Counted from the stretch's first letter, positions 8,197-15,601 are shown. The stretch: DNA of 24,720 bases from Comamonadaceae bacterium (GCA_947505915.1 CANNNH010000009.1:1-24720); one strand, 5' to 3'. Made by a program: numbers and translations. Notes: generated by a model from the letters alone, not told the origin.

Positions 8197-9756
8197 ATGC
8201 GCAGGCTTGCCCTGCTGCTCGGGGCGGCTTTGCTGGCAGGCTGCGCTACGCCAGGCGCAGTGCCGGCCGCTGATGGCTTGGCTGTGATCAATGCCCCGGT
8301 GGCCGTGGTGCAGCAAGCCGAAGTTGCCACTGCGCCGGTCCTGAGCGCGGCAACAATCACCCCGCCAGCGCCGCCAGAGCTGCCCGCAGGTCCTACTTTG
8401 CCCCCGAGTACCGCCTTGCAGGCTGTGACTGATTTAGCGCAACCCGTCGCCCCGATTGAGGCGCCGATTGAGTTATGGGACAGGATACGCCGCGGTTTTC
8501 GCATGCCGGACCTTGGGGGAAAACTGGTCAGTGAGCGCGAGCAGTGGTATGCCAGCCGACCCGACTACATCCAGCGCATGACGGAGCGCTCAAAGAAATA
8601 CCTTTTTCATATTGTTGAAGAGCTTGAAAAGCGCAACATGCCCGCCGAGTTGGCTCTGCTGCCCTTCATCGAAAGTGCGTTCAACCCGCAAGCCGTTTCC
8701 AGCGCCAAGGCCGCAGGCATGTGGCAGTTCATGCCGCGAACAGGCACCTACTTTGAGCTCAAGCAAAATGCCTTTCGCGACGACAGGCGCGATGTGCTGG
8801 CGTCGACACGGGCAGCGCTAGACTACCTGCAAAAACTGCACGGCATGTTTGGCGACTGGCATCTGGCGCTGGCCGCTTACAACTGGGGTGAAGGCAATGT
8901 AGGTCGCGCTATTGCGCACAATAAACGTGCGGGTCTGGGCACGAGCTACCTTGACCTGAATATGCCGGCGGAAACGCGTCTTTACGTGCCCAAGCTGCAA
9001 GCCGTTAAAAACATTGTGGCCAGGCCTGAGGCTTTTCAAGCCGAATTGCCCTTGATCGAAAACCACCCTTACTTCCAAGAGGTCAGGCTGACACGCGACA
9101 TCGATGTCACGCTGGCCGCCAAGCTCGCCGACGTGCAGCTGGAAGATTTCAAAGCCCTGAACCCGGCCGCCAACCGCCCCGTCATTTTGGCGGCAGGCAC
9201 GCCGCAGATCCTGCTGCCCTGGGACAACGCCAAAGTCTTTGTTCGGAACTTCGAGGCCTACACCTTGGGCCAGTACGCCAGCTGGACCACCTGGAGCGTG
9301 CCCAAAACCATGTCTTCAGCAGAGGCAGCGCGCCGAACCGGCATGAACGAGAACGAATTGCGCAGCGTCAACAACATTCCCTCGCGCATGCTCATCAAGG
9401 CGGGCTCTACGCTGTTGGTGCCACGTTCGGCCAAAGTCGACAAGGACGTAGCCAGCCATGTGGCCGAAAACGGGCACATGAGTTTGTCGCCTGAAACCGT
9501 GATCCGTCGCTCGACCGTCAAAGCGCGTAAAGGCGACACCGTTGCCAGCCTGGCCCAACGCTACCGGGTCAGCGCCATGGATGTGGCGGGCTGGAACAGT
9601 GTCACTGCCAACAGCGCCCTCAAGCCGGGACAGTCTGTGGTGATTTACCTGCCCGTGAAAGCGGCCGGCAAGGGTAAAAATACCGCTAAAAGCAAAACTA
9701 AGGCCCAAGCCGGCCAAAAAACGAATGCCCCCAAGGTGGCGGCCGTCAAGCCTTGA
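8197..9756 (+). CDS. mltD: Membrane-bound lytic murein transglycosylase D-like lipoprotein with LysM repeat(s)
   Basis: This enzyme would cleave the glycan strands of peptidoglycan between MurNAc and GlcNAc from the outer membrane. The start at 8197 gives MRRLALLLGAALLAGCATP, a lipoprotein signal with lipobox LAGC and the modified cysteine at residue 16; the frame is open back to a GTG at 8083. After a Pro/Ala-rich linker (to about 90) comes the SLT domain with the catalytic glutamate in LLPFIESAFNPQAVS (E159), then SSAKAAGMWQFMPRTG and LALAAYNWGEGNVGRAI. The C-terminal half has one clear LysM-like repeat near 450-490 (VKARKGDTVASLAQRYRVSAMDVAGWNSV) and a weaker one around 370-410. The tail is Lys/Ala-rich. 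Length (519) suits MltD. Its last 11 bases overlap the end of the convergent gene downstream. Confidence 0.92.
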   Translation: MRRLALLLGAALLAGCATPGAVPAADGLAVINAPVAVVQQAEVATAPVLSAATITPPAPPELPAGPTLPPSTALQAVTDLAQPVAPIEAPIELWDRIRRGFRMPDLGGKLVSEREQWYASRPDYIQRMTERSKKYLFHIVEELEKRNMPAELALLPFIESAFNPQAVSSAKAAGMWQFMPRTGTYFELKQNAFRDDRRDVLASTRAALDYLQKLHGMFGDWHLALAAYNWGEGNVGRAIAHNKRAGLGTSYLDLNMPAETRLYVPKLQAVKNIVARPEAFQAELPLIENHPYFQEVRLTRDIDVTLAAKLADVQLEDFKALNPAANRPVILAAGTPQILLPWDNAKVFVRNFEAYTLGQYASWTTWSVPKTMSSAEAARRTGMNENELRSVNNIPSRMLIKAGSTLLVPRSAKVDKDVASHVAENGHMSLSPETVIRRSTVKARKGDTVASLAQRYRVSAMDVAGWNSVTANSALKPGQSVVIYLPVKAAGKGKNTAKSKTKAQAGQKTNAPKVAAVKP

Positions 9757-10834
9757 AGCGCCCTTTAGCGCGGCGGGCAAATTCATTGCTGTAGGTGCGG
9801 GACAGGTCGATTTTGTTGCCCTGAATCGAGGGGTTGAATCTCAGCAACGCCAGCAAAGCCGTGCGGGCCGCGTCATCGGGCATGAGACCGTCTGGCGAGA
9901 TCGACTCTCGCAACTGCTCAAAACACGCCAGGTACAAAGCGCGGTCGCCCAGCAAATAAGCGTCAGGCACCGTCTTGATGATGTCTCCCGGACCTGCCGT
10001 CTGTAACCACTTCAAAGCGTGCACGATGGCATTGGCCAGGGCCTGGCAGGTGTTGGGATTTTTCTGGATGAACTCACTGGGTGCGAAAAGGCTGGCCGAG
10101 GGCATGGCGCCGCCAAACACTTCGATAGCGCCCTTGAGCGTGCGCGTATCTGCAACGATTTTGATATCGCCCTTTTGCTCGAGCATGGTCATCACGGGGT
10201 CGGCGTAACTGATGGCGTCAATTTGGCCGGAGCGTAATGCACCCAATGCTGCCGCTGTGCTGGAAAACTCGAGGAAATTCACCTCGCTGCTGCTCAGTCT
10301 GGAACGGGCCAGAACCGAATTGACCACCATGTAAGAAGCTGCCTCGGTTGGCGAGATGCCGATTTTTTTACCTTTGAGGTCAACAGGCGTTTTGTAGGTG
10401 GGCATGCTGCGCGTTGAAACGCCCAAAGCGATTTGTGGCGTACGGGCCTGCACCACAAAGGCCTGAAACCACTGATTTTTAGCTTGTAGGCCCAGTACTT
10501 GTTCATAGGTACTGGCACACACATGGGCGGCGCCGCTGCTCACCGCCTGAGTAGCGCGCAGGCTGGTCTGCAGATCGCTGATTTCGAGCTCCAAGCCTTC
10601 AGCCCTGAAATAACCCAATTGCTCAGCAATTGTCAGCGGCAGGTGATGCAAAGCCGACTTGCCGCCGACAGCCAGCACCAGGCGAGTTTTTTCGGGCTTG
10701 GTCTGGGCCTGCAACACAGGCCCAGCAAGGCAAGCAGCGGCCAGCAAAGCGGCTTGGCCAAGTTCTCGACGTGTGAGCCCCTTGGTTTTCGTCACGGGGA
10801 ATTTTTTGAAAAAATTAGCATTGCGCTCAAGCAT
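9746..10834 (-). CDS. ABC-type substrate-binding protein, NMT1/SsuA-like, apparently orphan
   Basis: This is a periplasmic solute-binding protein of the NMT1/THI5/SsuA/TauA type, which delivers small molecules such as sulfonates, nitrate or thiamine precursors to an ABC importer. The substrate cannot be told. The 362-residue product has a twin-arginine-like signal (TRRELGQAALLAAACLAG ending near VLQAQT). The binding fold follows: LPLTIAEQLGYFRAEGLELEI, LQTSLRATQAVSSGAAHVC, DLKGKKIGISPTEAASYMVV and ALRSGQIDAISYADPVMTML, all typical of the family. The frame is open to a TTG at 10888, but that region contains a transcription terminator of the gene upstream, so the ATG at 10834 or the GTG at 10795 is more likely; neither has a good SD. 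No permease or ATPase gene is next to it. Confidence 0.82.
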   Translation of the reverse strand: MLERNANFFKKFPVTKTKGLTRRELGQAALLAAACLAGPVLQAQTKPEKTRLVLAVGGKSALHHLPLTIAEQLGYFRAEGLELEISDLQTSLRATQAVSSGAAHVCASTYEQVLGLQAKNQWFQAFVVQARTPQIALGVSTRSMPTYKTPVDLKGKKIGISPTEAASYMVVNSVLARSRLSSSEVNFLEFSSTAAALGALRSGQIDAISYADPVMTMLEQKGDIKIVADTRTLKGAIEVFGGAMPSASLFAPSEFIQKNPNTCQALANAIVHALKWLQTAGPGDIIKTVPDAYLLGDRALYLACFEQLRESISPDGLMPDDAARTALLALLRFNPSIQGNKIDLSRTYSNEFARRAKGRFKA

Positions 10835-10844
10835 AAAGAGCCAA

Positions 10845-10882
10845 GAAAAAACCCGCATCAGGAAGATCCCGTGCGGGTTTTC
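10845..10882 (-). terminator. Intrinsic terminator behind the MAPEG gene
   Basis: A perfect 10-bp inverted repeat, AAAACCCGCA at 10848-10857 and TGCGGGTTTT at 10872-10881, encloses a 14-nt loop. Read on the minus strand the stem is followed by a run of six T (10851-10846), the classical rho-independent layout. It lies about 40 nt after the MAPEG stop. A second small hairpin (AGCCGC/GCGGCT, 10888-10904) sits between the two. On the plus strand the stem is also followed by TTTTC, so some bidirectional activity is possible. Confidence 0.85.
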
Positions 10883-10921
10883 ACTCAAGCCGCTCCGGGC
10901 GGCTGACTGCAGGAGACTGGC

Positions 10922-11332
10922 TCAGGCAAGCCCGGCAAACAAAAGACCGATGTTGGCCAGCAAAGCCAAGACCCAAACCAAACTCCGCAAATTAGCCAAA
11001 TTCTTGACATAGGCCGCCACATAAACGATGCGCAGACCCACAAACGCCAGGGCTAGCGCATCAATGCGCCACTGCGGCGCCTGCATTAAGTGGGCAATGA
11101 TGACTGCCGCAAAAAAGAAGGGCAGCGCCTCGAAAGTATTGGCTTGGGCGTTGTTGGCGCGCGCGCGCCAATCGGTTTGGTTGGACAGCCACTGGCGCGG
11201 GTTGTCATTGTCGTAACCACCGTCTTTGCGCGGCTTTCCCATCATGCCGGACTTGGCCAAGCCAGCACACACCACGGGCAACAGAGCCATCACCAAGACG
11301 CATCCTAAAGAAATCGTGAATCCTGTTGTCAT
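10922..11332 (-). CDS. MAPEG-family integral membrane protein
   Basis: MAPEG proteins are small four-helix membrane proteins; eukaryotic members act in eicosanoid and glutathione metabolism, while the role of bacterial ones is mostly unknown. The 136-residue product has hydrophobic helices near 5-25, 70-85, 92-108 and 116-134. The family's conserved polar segment is present in RARANNAQANTFEALPFFFAAV (about 56-77, with the N..N.FE.LP core). The start ATG at 11332 has an AAGGA about 12 nt upstream. It stands between two terminators (one at the end of recR, one after its own stop), so it is probably transcribed alone. Function beyond the family name is not inferable. Confidence 0.85.
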   Translation of the reverse strand: MTTGFTISLGCVLVMALLPVVCAGLAKSGMMGKPRKDGGYDNDNPRQWLSNQTDWRARANNAQANTFEALPFFFAAVIIAHLMQAPQWRIDALALAFVGLRIVYVAAYVKNLANLRSLVWVLALLANIGLLFAGLA

Positions 11333-11368
11333 GTCAATAGTCCTTCATTTCTGTATATTTAAGCAGTA

Positions 11369-11414
11369 ATAAAAACCGCCGTCATAGAGCCCCGGCAAGG
11401 GGCGCTTAACGGCG
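11369..11414 (-). terminator. Intrinsic terminator overlapping the end of recR
   Basis: On the minus strand CGCCGT (11414-11409), in the last recR codons up to the stop, can pair with ACGGCG (11382-11377). Between them a second hairpin GCCCC/GGGGC (11403-11399 with 11393-11389) is nested. The outer stem is followed directly by G and then TTTTT (11375-11371). It would end the dnaX-ybaB-recR transcript. The stop codon lies inside the structure, so terminating ribosomes could melt the outer stem. Confidence 0.6.
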
Positions 11415-12032
11415 ATCTACCAAGGCATGGGCAATGGTGCCCAGGTCTACATACTCCAGCTCGCTGCCAACCGGCACGCCACGCGCCAGCCGGGTGACCT
11501 GAATGCCACGGCTTTTGAGGGCCTGCGAAATCACATGCGCCGTGGCCTCGCCTTCTGCCGTGAAGTTGGTTGCCAGAATCACCTCTTTGACTTCGCACTG
11601 CCCGGCAGGCAGGTGCTCACCTTGCGCATTGCGCGGCAACACGCGGTCAAACAGGGTTTGCAGACCGATGTCATGCGGCCCCACGCCATCCAGCGGGCTG
11701 AGCTTTCCCATCAAGACGTAATACAAACCCTGGTACGCCAGCGTGCGTTCAAGGGCGGCTTGGTCAGCCGGGGTTTCAACCACGCACAGTTTGCTGCGGT
11801 CGCGTTGCGGGTTTTGGCAGGTGTTGCAAATGTCCAGCTCTGTCAGGGTGTTGCACAGAGCGCAGTGTTTGACGCTGAGAACTGCATGCTCAATGGCCTT
11901 GGCAATTTGCATCGCCCCGGGCTTGTCGTTTTGCAGCAGGTGAAAAGCCATGCGAGCCGCCGACTTGACACCCACACCGGGCAAACGGCGCAGCGCCTCG
12001 GTCAGACCTTCAAGGGCATTTGAATCGGCCAT
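11406..12032 (-). CDS. recR: Recombination mediator protein RecR
   Basis: RecR works with RecF/RecO to load RecA on gaps coated by single-strand binding protein. The 208-residue product is of normal length (E. coli 201). It shows the N-terminal helix-hairpin-helix region ([20 protein letters not shown], 14-33) and the zinc finger with cysteines C57, C60, C69 and C72. The Toprim domain begins near residue 80 ([15 protein letters not shown]), and the C-terminal part contains [17 protein letters not shown] and [24 protein letters not shown], the ATP-site-like stretch conserved in RecR. The gene is third in the conserved order dnaX-ybaB-recR, 37 nt after ybaB. A terminator hairpin overlaps its stop. 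Confidence 0.98.
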   Translation of the reverse strand: MADSNALEGLTEALRRLPGVGVKSAARMAFHLLQNDKPGAMQIAKAIEHAVLSVKHCALCNTLTELDICNTCQNPQRDRSKLCVVETPADQAALERTLAYQGLYYVLMGKLSPLDGVGPHDIGLQTLFDRVLPRNAQGEHLPAGQCEVKEVILATNFTAEGEATAHVISQALKSRGIQVTRLARGVPVGSELEYVDLGTIAHALVDRR

Positions 12033-12069
12033 CAGGGCAGACCCGGCTCAACGTGCTGGGGCAATGGCA

Positions 12070-12405
12070 TCAAAAGGGCATCTTCATGCCACCGGGCAAG
12101 CCGGGCATGCCGGCGGTGATCTTGCCGAGTTTTTCCTGGCTCAGGTCTTCGGCCTTGCGCACGGCGGCATTGAATGCGGCCGCCACCAGGTCTTCAAGCA
12201 TGTCCTTGTCTTCGGCCACCAGCAAGCTGGGGTCGATCTCAATTCGCTTGACATCGTGCTTGCAGGTCATGGTGACCTTGACCAGGCCGGCACCGGCATC
12301 GGCCGTGACTTCAATGAAAGCCAGTTCATCCTGTGCCTTTTTCAAATTGTCTTGCATGGCTTGCGCCTGCTTCATGAGGCCGGCGAGTTGTCCCTTATTG
12401 AACAT
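12070..12405 (-). CDS. ybaB: YbaB/EbfC family nucleoid-associated protein
   Basis: YbaB/EbfC proteins are small dimeric DNA-binding proteins of the nucleoid, usually encoded between dnaX and recR, as here. The product is 111 residues (E. coli YbaB 109). The family pattern is clear: [28 protein letters not shown] at the start (a long helix), [30 protein letters not shown] (about 34-62, the beta sheet core), and [44 protein letters not shown] at the end, with the Gly/Met/Pro tail typical of the family. It is 41 nt downstream of dnaX and 37 nt upstream of recR, in one operon. Confidence 0.97.
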   Translation of the reverse strand: MFNKGQLAGLMKQAQAMQDNLKKAQDELAFIEVTADAGAGLVKVTMTCKHDVKRIEIDPSLLVAEDKDMLEDLVAAAFNAAVRKAEDLSQEKLGKITAGMPGLPGGMKMPF

Positions 12406-12446
12406 GTCTGGTTTCCTTTAAATCAATGCTGGGAAAAGTAGCTTAA

Positions 12447-14123
12447 TCATATCGGCTTGGCCTGCTCAGTCACTGCGGCGGCAGCTTGCATGCGCACACT
12501 GCCGGGCACGATGCGTGCTCCCCAGTTGCGCACCATGTCTTGCACCAAAGGGTCTTGGTCAATGATCTCTTCGGCCTCCTGCTGGCGCTGTGCCATGGCC
12601 GCAGCGTGACGGCGGGCCGGTGTGTCTGTTGCAGCGCCGATCTCCACCTGCAAACGCTCTACAGTTTGATACTTGGACGAAGCAGGCAGGCTTTGCAAGG
12701 CCAGCAACAGGGCCTGGCAAGCGTCGCCCTGGTTGAGCGAAGGACTCTCGACGCTCAAGCGCCATGTGCCGCTGTCTCGCGACTGCAACTCAGACTGCAG
12801 CGCCAATTCACGGACCAGACCCGACACATGCTCGCCCGCCACCAGGGACTGGACGCACTCCGCCCACAAAGCCCCCAGCGCCGTGACTTGTACAGGCAAA
12901 GCAAGCGCAGGGGCCGGCGCAGGCGATTCAGGCTTTTTTAGGGGCTCGGCGGCACCCCCCGCAGGTGCAGTGTGCAAAGCCGTCGCAGCGCTGGCCACGG
13001 GCAAGGTGGCGGCGCCAGGACGCTTGAAAGGCAGCAAGCGCAGCAGCACCATGGTCAGCGCGGCGTACTCGTCCGGCGCCAGACCCAACTCGCCGCGACC
13101 ATGCAAGCACAGGCTGTAAAGCAGTTGGGTTTCATCTGCCGGCAGCCCTTGCGCCAGGCGCGCCGTCTCTGCAATGTCAGGGTCACTGGCATCGTCAGCG
13201 GAACCGGCTTCGGGCACGGCCTGCAGCACCGCCATACGCTGCAAGACCGAAGTCATTTCTTCCAGGGTGGAGGCGGCGCTGAATCCGTTGAGGCGCAGCA
13301 CCTCGCAGAGTTCAATAATGCTTTTACCGTCGCTCCTGGCCAACGCATCCAACAGCTGGTAGACATAGCTGCGGTCCACGCTGCCCAGCATCAGGCGCAC
13401 GCCGGCTTCGGCCAGCGAGCCAGATCCAAAGGCAATTGCCTGATCGGTGAGGGACAGCGCGTCTCGCATCGAGCCGCGCGCTGCACGGGCCAGCAGGCGC
13501 AGCGCCTGCGGCTCGGCGGGCACGCTTTCGGCGGCCAGCACCTGCACCAGGTGCTCCAAAATAGTTTCAGGCGCCATCGGTCGCAAATTAAATTGCAGGC
13601 AACGCGAAAGAACCGTCGCAGGGACCTTCTGGGGGTCGGTGGTGGCCAGCACAAACTTGAGGTAAGCCGGCGGCTCTTCCAGCGTCTTGAGCATGGCGTT
13701 GAACGCCGTATTCGTGAGCATGTGAACCTCGTCGATCATGAAGACCTTGAAGCGCCCGATGACAGGTTTGTAAACAGCTTGCTCGAGCAACTGGGCTATC
13801 TCGTCCACACCCCGGTTGGAAGCAGCATCGAGCTCGGTGTAGTCGACAAAACGGCCGCTGTCGATGTCCATGCAAGCCTGGCAAACGCCGCAAGGCGTAG
13901 CGGTGATGTCGCCCTGCCCGTCGGGCCCGGTGCAGTTGAGCGACTTGGCCAGAATTCGCGACACCGTGGTCTTGCCAACCCCGCGCGTGCCGGTGAACAA
14001 ATAAGCGTGGTGCAAACGCTGCGTACCCAGCGCATTGCTCAGTGCCTGCACGACATGCGACTGCCCGACCATCTCCGAAAAGTTCTTAGGACGGTATTTG
14101 CGGGCAAGTACAAGGTAAGACAT
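12447..14123 (-). CDS. dnaX: DNA polymerase III subunit tau (and predicted gamma)
   Basis: DnaX is the ATPase motor of the clamp loader that places the beta clamp on DNA; tau also binds the polymerase core and helicase. The start MSYLVLARKYRPKNFSEMVGQ is diagnostic. The Walker A motif GTRGVGKT lies at 45-52, the zinc cysteines at C64, C78, C81 and C84, the Walker B DEVHM at 131-135, and the sensor/arginine-finger SRC at 173-175. ATPase and collar domains end near 365, after which an Ala/Pro linker leads to the tau-specific region. At 558 residues it is shorter than E. coli tau (643). Codons 395-397 contain a -1 frameshift heptamer, described separately. It is first in dnaX-ybaB-recR and divergent from the SRP RNA gene. 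Confidence 0.98.
   Translation of the reverse strand: MSYLVLARKYRPKNFSEMVGQSHVVQALSNALGTQRLHHAYLFTGTRGVGKTTVSRILAKSLNCTGPDGQGDITATPCGVCQACMDIDSGRFVDYTELDAASNRGVDEIAQLLEQAVYKPVIGRFKVFMIDEVHMLTNTAFNAMLKTLEEPPAYLKFVLATTDPQKVPATVLSRCLQFNLRPMAPETILEHLVQVLAAESVPAEPQALRLLARAARGSMRDALSLTDQAIAFGSGSLAEAGVRLMLGSVDRSYVYQLLDALARSDGKSIIELCEVLRLNGFSAASTLEEMTSVLQRMAVLQAVPEAGSADDASDPDIAETARLAQGLPADETQLLYSLCLHGRGELGLAPDEYAALTMVLLRLLPFKRPGAATLPVASAATALHTAPAGGAAEPLKKPESPAPAPALALPVQVTALGALWAECVQSLVAGEHVSGLVRELALQSELQSRDSGTWRLSVESPSLNQGDACQALLLALQSLPASSKYQTVERLQVEIGAATDTPARRHAAAMAQRQQEAEEIIDQDPLVQDMVRNWGARIVPGSVRMQAAAAVTEQAKPI
12928..12960 (-). promoter_or_regulatory. Predicted programmed -1 ribosomal frameshift site in dnaX
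   Basis: On the coding (minus) strand the heptamer A AAA AAG occupies 12939-12933. Its phase is exact: AAA is codon 396 (12938-12936) and AAG codon 397 (12935-12933). This is the same slippery sequence and phase as in E. coli dnaX. After a -1 slip the next codons are GCC and TGA (12930-12928), giving a 398-residue product. A G-rich SD-like element GGGGGGTG (12960-12953) lies 13 nt upstream and could pair with the 3' end of 16S rRNA, using one wobble; E. coli has AGGGAG about 10 nt upstream. The sequence downstream is GC-rich, but I could not settle on a stimulatory hairpin by eye. Confidence 0.7.
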
Positions 14124-14161
14124 GGACCTATTCTAGAGTGCAGCATGGGATTCGCTTCTCA

Positions 14162-14191
14162 AGCGCCGGGGGGTGCACGCACCAAGGCGCT
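14162..14191. repeat. Nested inverted repeat between dnaX and the SRP RNA gene
   Basis: AGCGCC (14162-14167) pairs with GGCGCT (14186-14191), and inside them GGTG (14172-14175) pairs with CACC (14180-14183). The element ends 6 bases upstream of the SRP RNA -10 box, where a -35 element would be expected. Its function, if any, is unknown; a protein-binding site for the divergent promoters is one possibility. Confidence 0.4.
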
Positions 14192-14197
14192 GTCCAC

Positions 14198-14203
14198 TAC
14201 AAT
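14198..14203 (+). promoter_or_regulatory. Likely -10 box of the SRP RNA gene
   Basis: TACAAT (5 of 6 matches to the sigma-70 consensus) ends 7 bases before the predicted 5' end of the SRP RNA at 14211, the expected distance. No good -35 hexamer is visible at 16-18 nt upstream; that place is part of an inverted repeat. Confidence 0.6.
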
Positions 14204-14210
14204 CCAAAGC

Positions 14211-14303
14211 GACGGGCCTTCCCGCATGGTGAAGCGGCCAACCGGGTCAGGTGGGGAACCAAGCAGCCCTAACTGTGGAGCCAGTGCCGGGGCGAGGCTC
14301 GTC
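14211..14303 (+). ncRNA. ffs: Signal recognition particle 4.5S RNA
   Basis: This is the RNA of the bacterial signal recognition particle, which binds Ffh and targets nascent membrane proteins. The conserved S-domain core is present in order: GGTCAGG (14245-14251), the GGAA tetraloop (14255-14258) and AAGCAGCC (14261-14268), which together form the symmetric internal loop bound by the Ffh M domain. The ends pair: GACGGGCCT (14211-14219) with AGGCTCGTC (14295-14303), nine pairs including one G-U. A TACAAT box lies just upstream and a T-run (14307-14311) just downstream. The length of about 93 nt is somewhat short for a small-type SRP RNA; the exact ends may differ by a few bases. It is divergent from dnaX. 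Confidence 0.9.
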
Positions 14304-14314
14304 ACCTTTTTCTT
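14304..14314 (+). terminator. T-rich stretch ending the SRP RNA transcript
   Basis: Directly after the closing helix of the SRP RNA there is ACCTTTTTCTTT. The terminal helix of the RNA (14211-14219 with 14295-14303) followed by this T-run would work as an intrinsic terminator. Confidence 0.5.
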
Positions 14315-14383
14315 TCAATGCATGCTTTGAGCAGGTCTCCCGCACGGGGGCTGGCCAAGAAAGCACACGATGAGGCGAAGCAG

Positions 14384-15601
14384 TCAAGCCTCACAGGCGG
14401 ACTTGAAAAGCGCAGCCATCATGTCCTCAGCGCCGTTGGCATATCCTGTTGAAGTCTGAACCAAGATGGTTCCACTTTTTTTATCCATCAAAATATTCTG
14501 AGCATGGTTTCCGGCCATTCTCAACATCTGGCCGTCTTTTGAGTGATGCCAGAAAAAGTTTTTGTATCCCCGCTGAGGCCGCGCCACATTAAATTTGACA
14601 GCGCTTTCGCTTTCATCGTGGCGCGATATGGAATCAAGCCATGATGCTGGAACAATTTGGTGGCCATGTGCAAGCCCTTTTTGAGCTACCAGCAAACCAA
14701 GCCGAGCCCAGTCCCTTAATGTGGCTGAAAATCCGGCGCCGCTAAAGGTAAATCCTTTCGAATCCGTAAGCCACGTGGCATCATTTTTAGCACCCAAAGG
14801 TTGCCATAATTTCTGTTCGGCAATCACGTACAGAGGCTGGCCATAAACGGACTCTAGCGCCCAAGCCACCAACACGGGACACAGGTCGGTGTAGTTAAAG
14901 CTTGCGCCTTGCGTTTGATTTCTGCCCCATTGAAATCGCATGATTCCCATTAATTGGTCTGTGCCTTCACTGCGGCGAGGCGAATAGCCAATTTGTGAGT
15001 AGCCATACCTTTCGAAACCAGTGCTCGGACTGCAGTAGGCTTCGCAAATAGCGATCCCGCTGGTCATATTTAACAGGTTGCGCAAGGTAATCCCTGCAAA
15101 AGGATGCCCCTGAAGTGGTTTGACATATTTTTCAACCGGCTCATCAACAGCTGCAAACTTACCCTCGTGCAAAGCAATGCCAGCGAGCAAACCCACAATG
15201 CTTTTGGTCATGGACCAACCGAAAAATCGCATCTCTGCAGTGCGATTGAACCGATACTGCTCGTGCCAAATTTCATTGCCTCTGGCGATCAATAAGCCTG
15301 ACAAGTTAAATTTGTCGGCGTAGTCCGCGGCATCCATGAAAAAACTTGCTTTGATTTTCCTTTTAGCTTCAACAAAACCTGATGGACTTGGGCTGGCTTT
15401 GATCACCTGATGCGCAAACATTTTTTCTAAGCCGCCCGAAAAATTGCCTACGTGGTAATCGGGGTAGCCCTCCCATCTCTGCATACTGCCAGCCGGCCCC
15501 CAACCCGTAGGGTAGCCGGACTTCTCACCCCAGATATCCTGAGCCCAGATTGGCAGCGACAGGCTAGCGGCAGAGCTTAAAAGAAAATCACGTTTTTTCA
15601 T
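14384..15601 (-). CDS. Secreted serine hydrolase, beta-lactamase/6-aminohexanoate-dimer hydrolase fold
   Basis: This is a member of the penicillin-binding/class C beta-lactamase fold (PF00144 type), a group that includes esterases, peptidases and the nylon-oligomer hydrolase NylB. The 405-residue product begins with a cleavable, KR-type Tat-like signal (MKKRDFLLSSAASLSLPIWAQ). The nucleophile motif S-x-x-K is SMTK at 130-133. The tyrosine motif is FNYTD with Y237, having Asp where beta-lactamases carry Asn. A C-terminal GNHAQNILMD segment stands in the place of the K/H-T-G strand. The substrate cannot be told; a true beta-lactamase is unlikely. A good SD (AAAGGA, 15612-15607) supports the start. 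Base composition is about 42-50% GC in hand-counted 60-base lines against about 65% in a line of the neighbouring flavoprotein gene, which suggests acquisition. Confidence 0.85.
   Translation of the reverse strand: MKKRDFLLSSAASLSLPIWAQDIWGEKSGYPTGWGPAGSMQRWEGYPDYHVGNFSGGLEKMFAHQVIKASPSPSGFVEAKRKIKASFFMDAADYADKFNLSGLLIARGNEIWHEQYRFNRTAEMRFFGWSMTKSIVGLLAGIALHEGKFAAVDEPVEKYVKPLQGHPFAGITLRNLLNMTSGIAICEAYCSPSTGFERYGYSQIGYSPRRSEGTDQLMGIMRFQWGRNQTQGASFNYTDLCPVLVAWALESVYGQPLYVIAEQKLWQPLGAKNDATWLTDSKGFTFSGAGFSATLRDWARLGLLVAQKGLAHGHQIVPASWLDSISRHDESESAVKFNVARPQRGYKNFFWHHSKDGQMLRMAGNHAQNILMDKKSGTILVQTSTGYANGAEDMMAALFKSACEA

Noticed and set aside
12972..14330. Long plus-strand open frame (452 codons) opposite dnaX, running into the SRP RNA
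   Set aside because: It is antisense to a complete and well-conserved dnaX, has a His/Gln/Arg-rich composition typical of the complement of GC-rich genes, and covers the SRP RNA gene.
14384..15601. Calling the serine hydrolase an antibiotic-resistance beta-lactamase
   Set aside because: The Y-x-N and K-T-G motifs of class C beta-lactamases are replaced, and the sequence looks closer to amide/ester hydrolases of the same fold.
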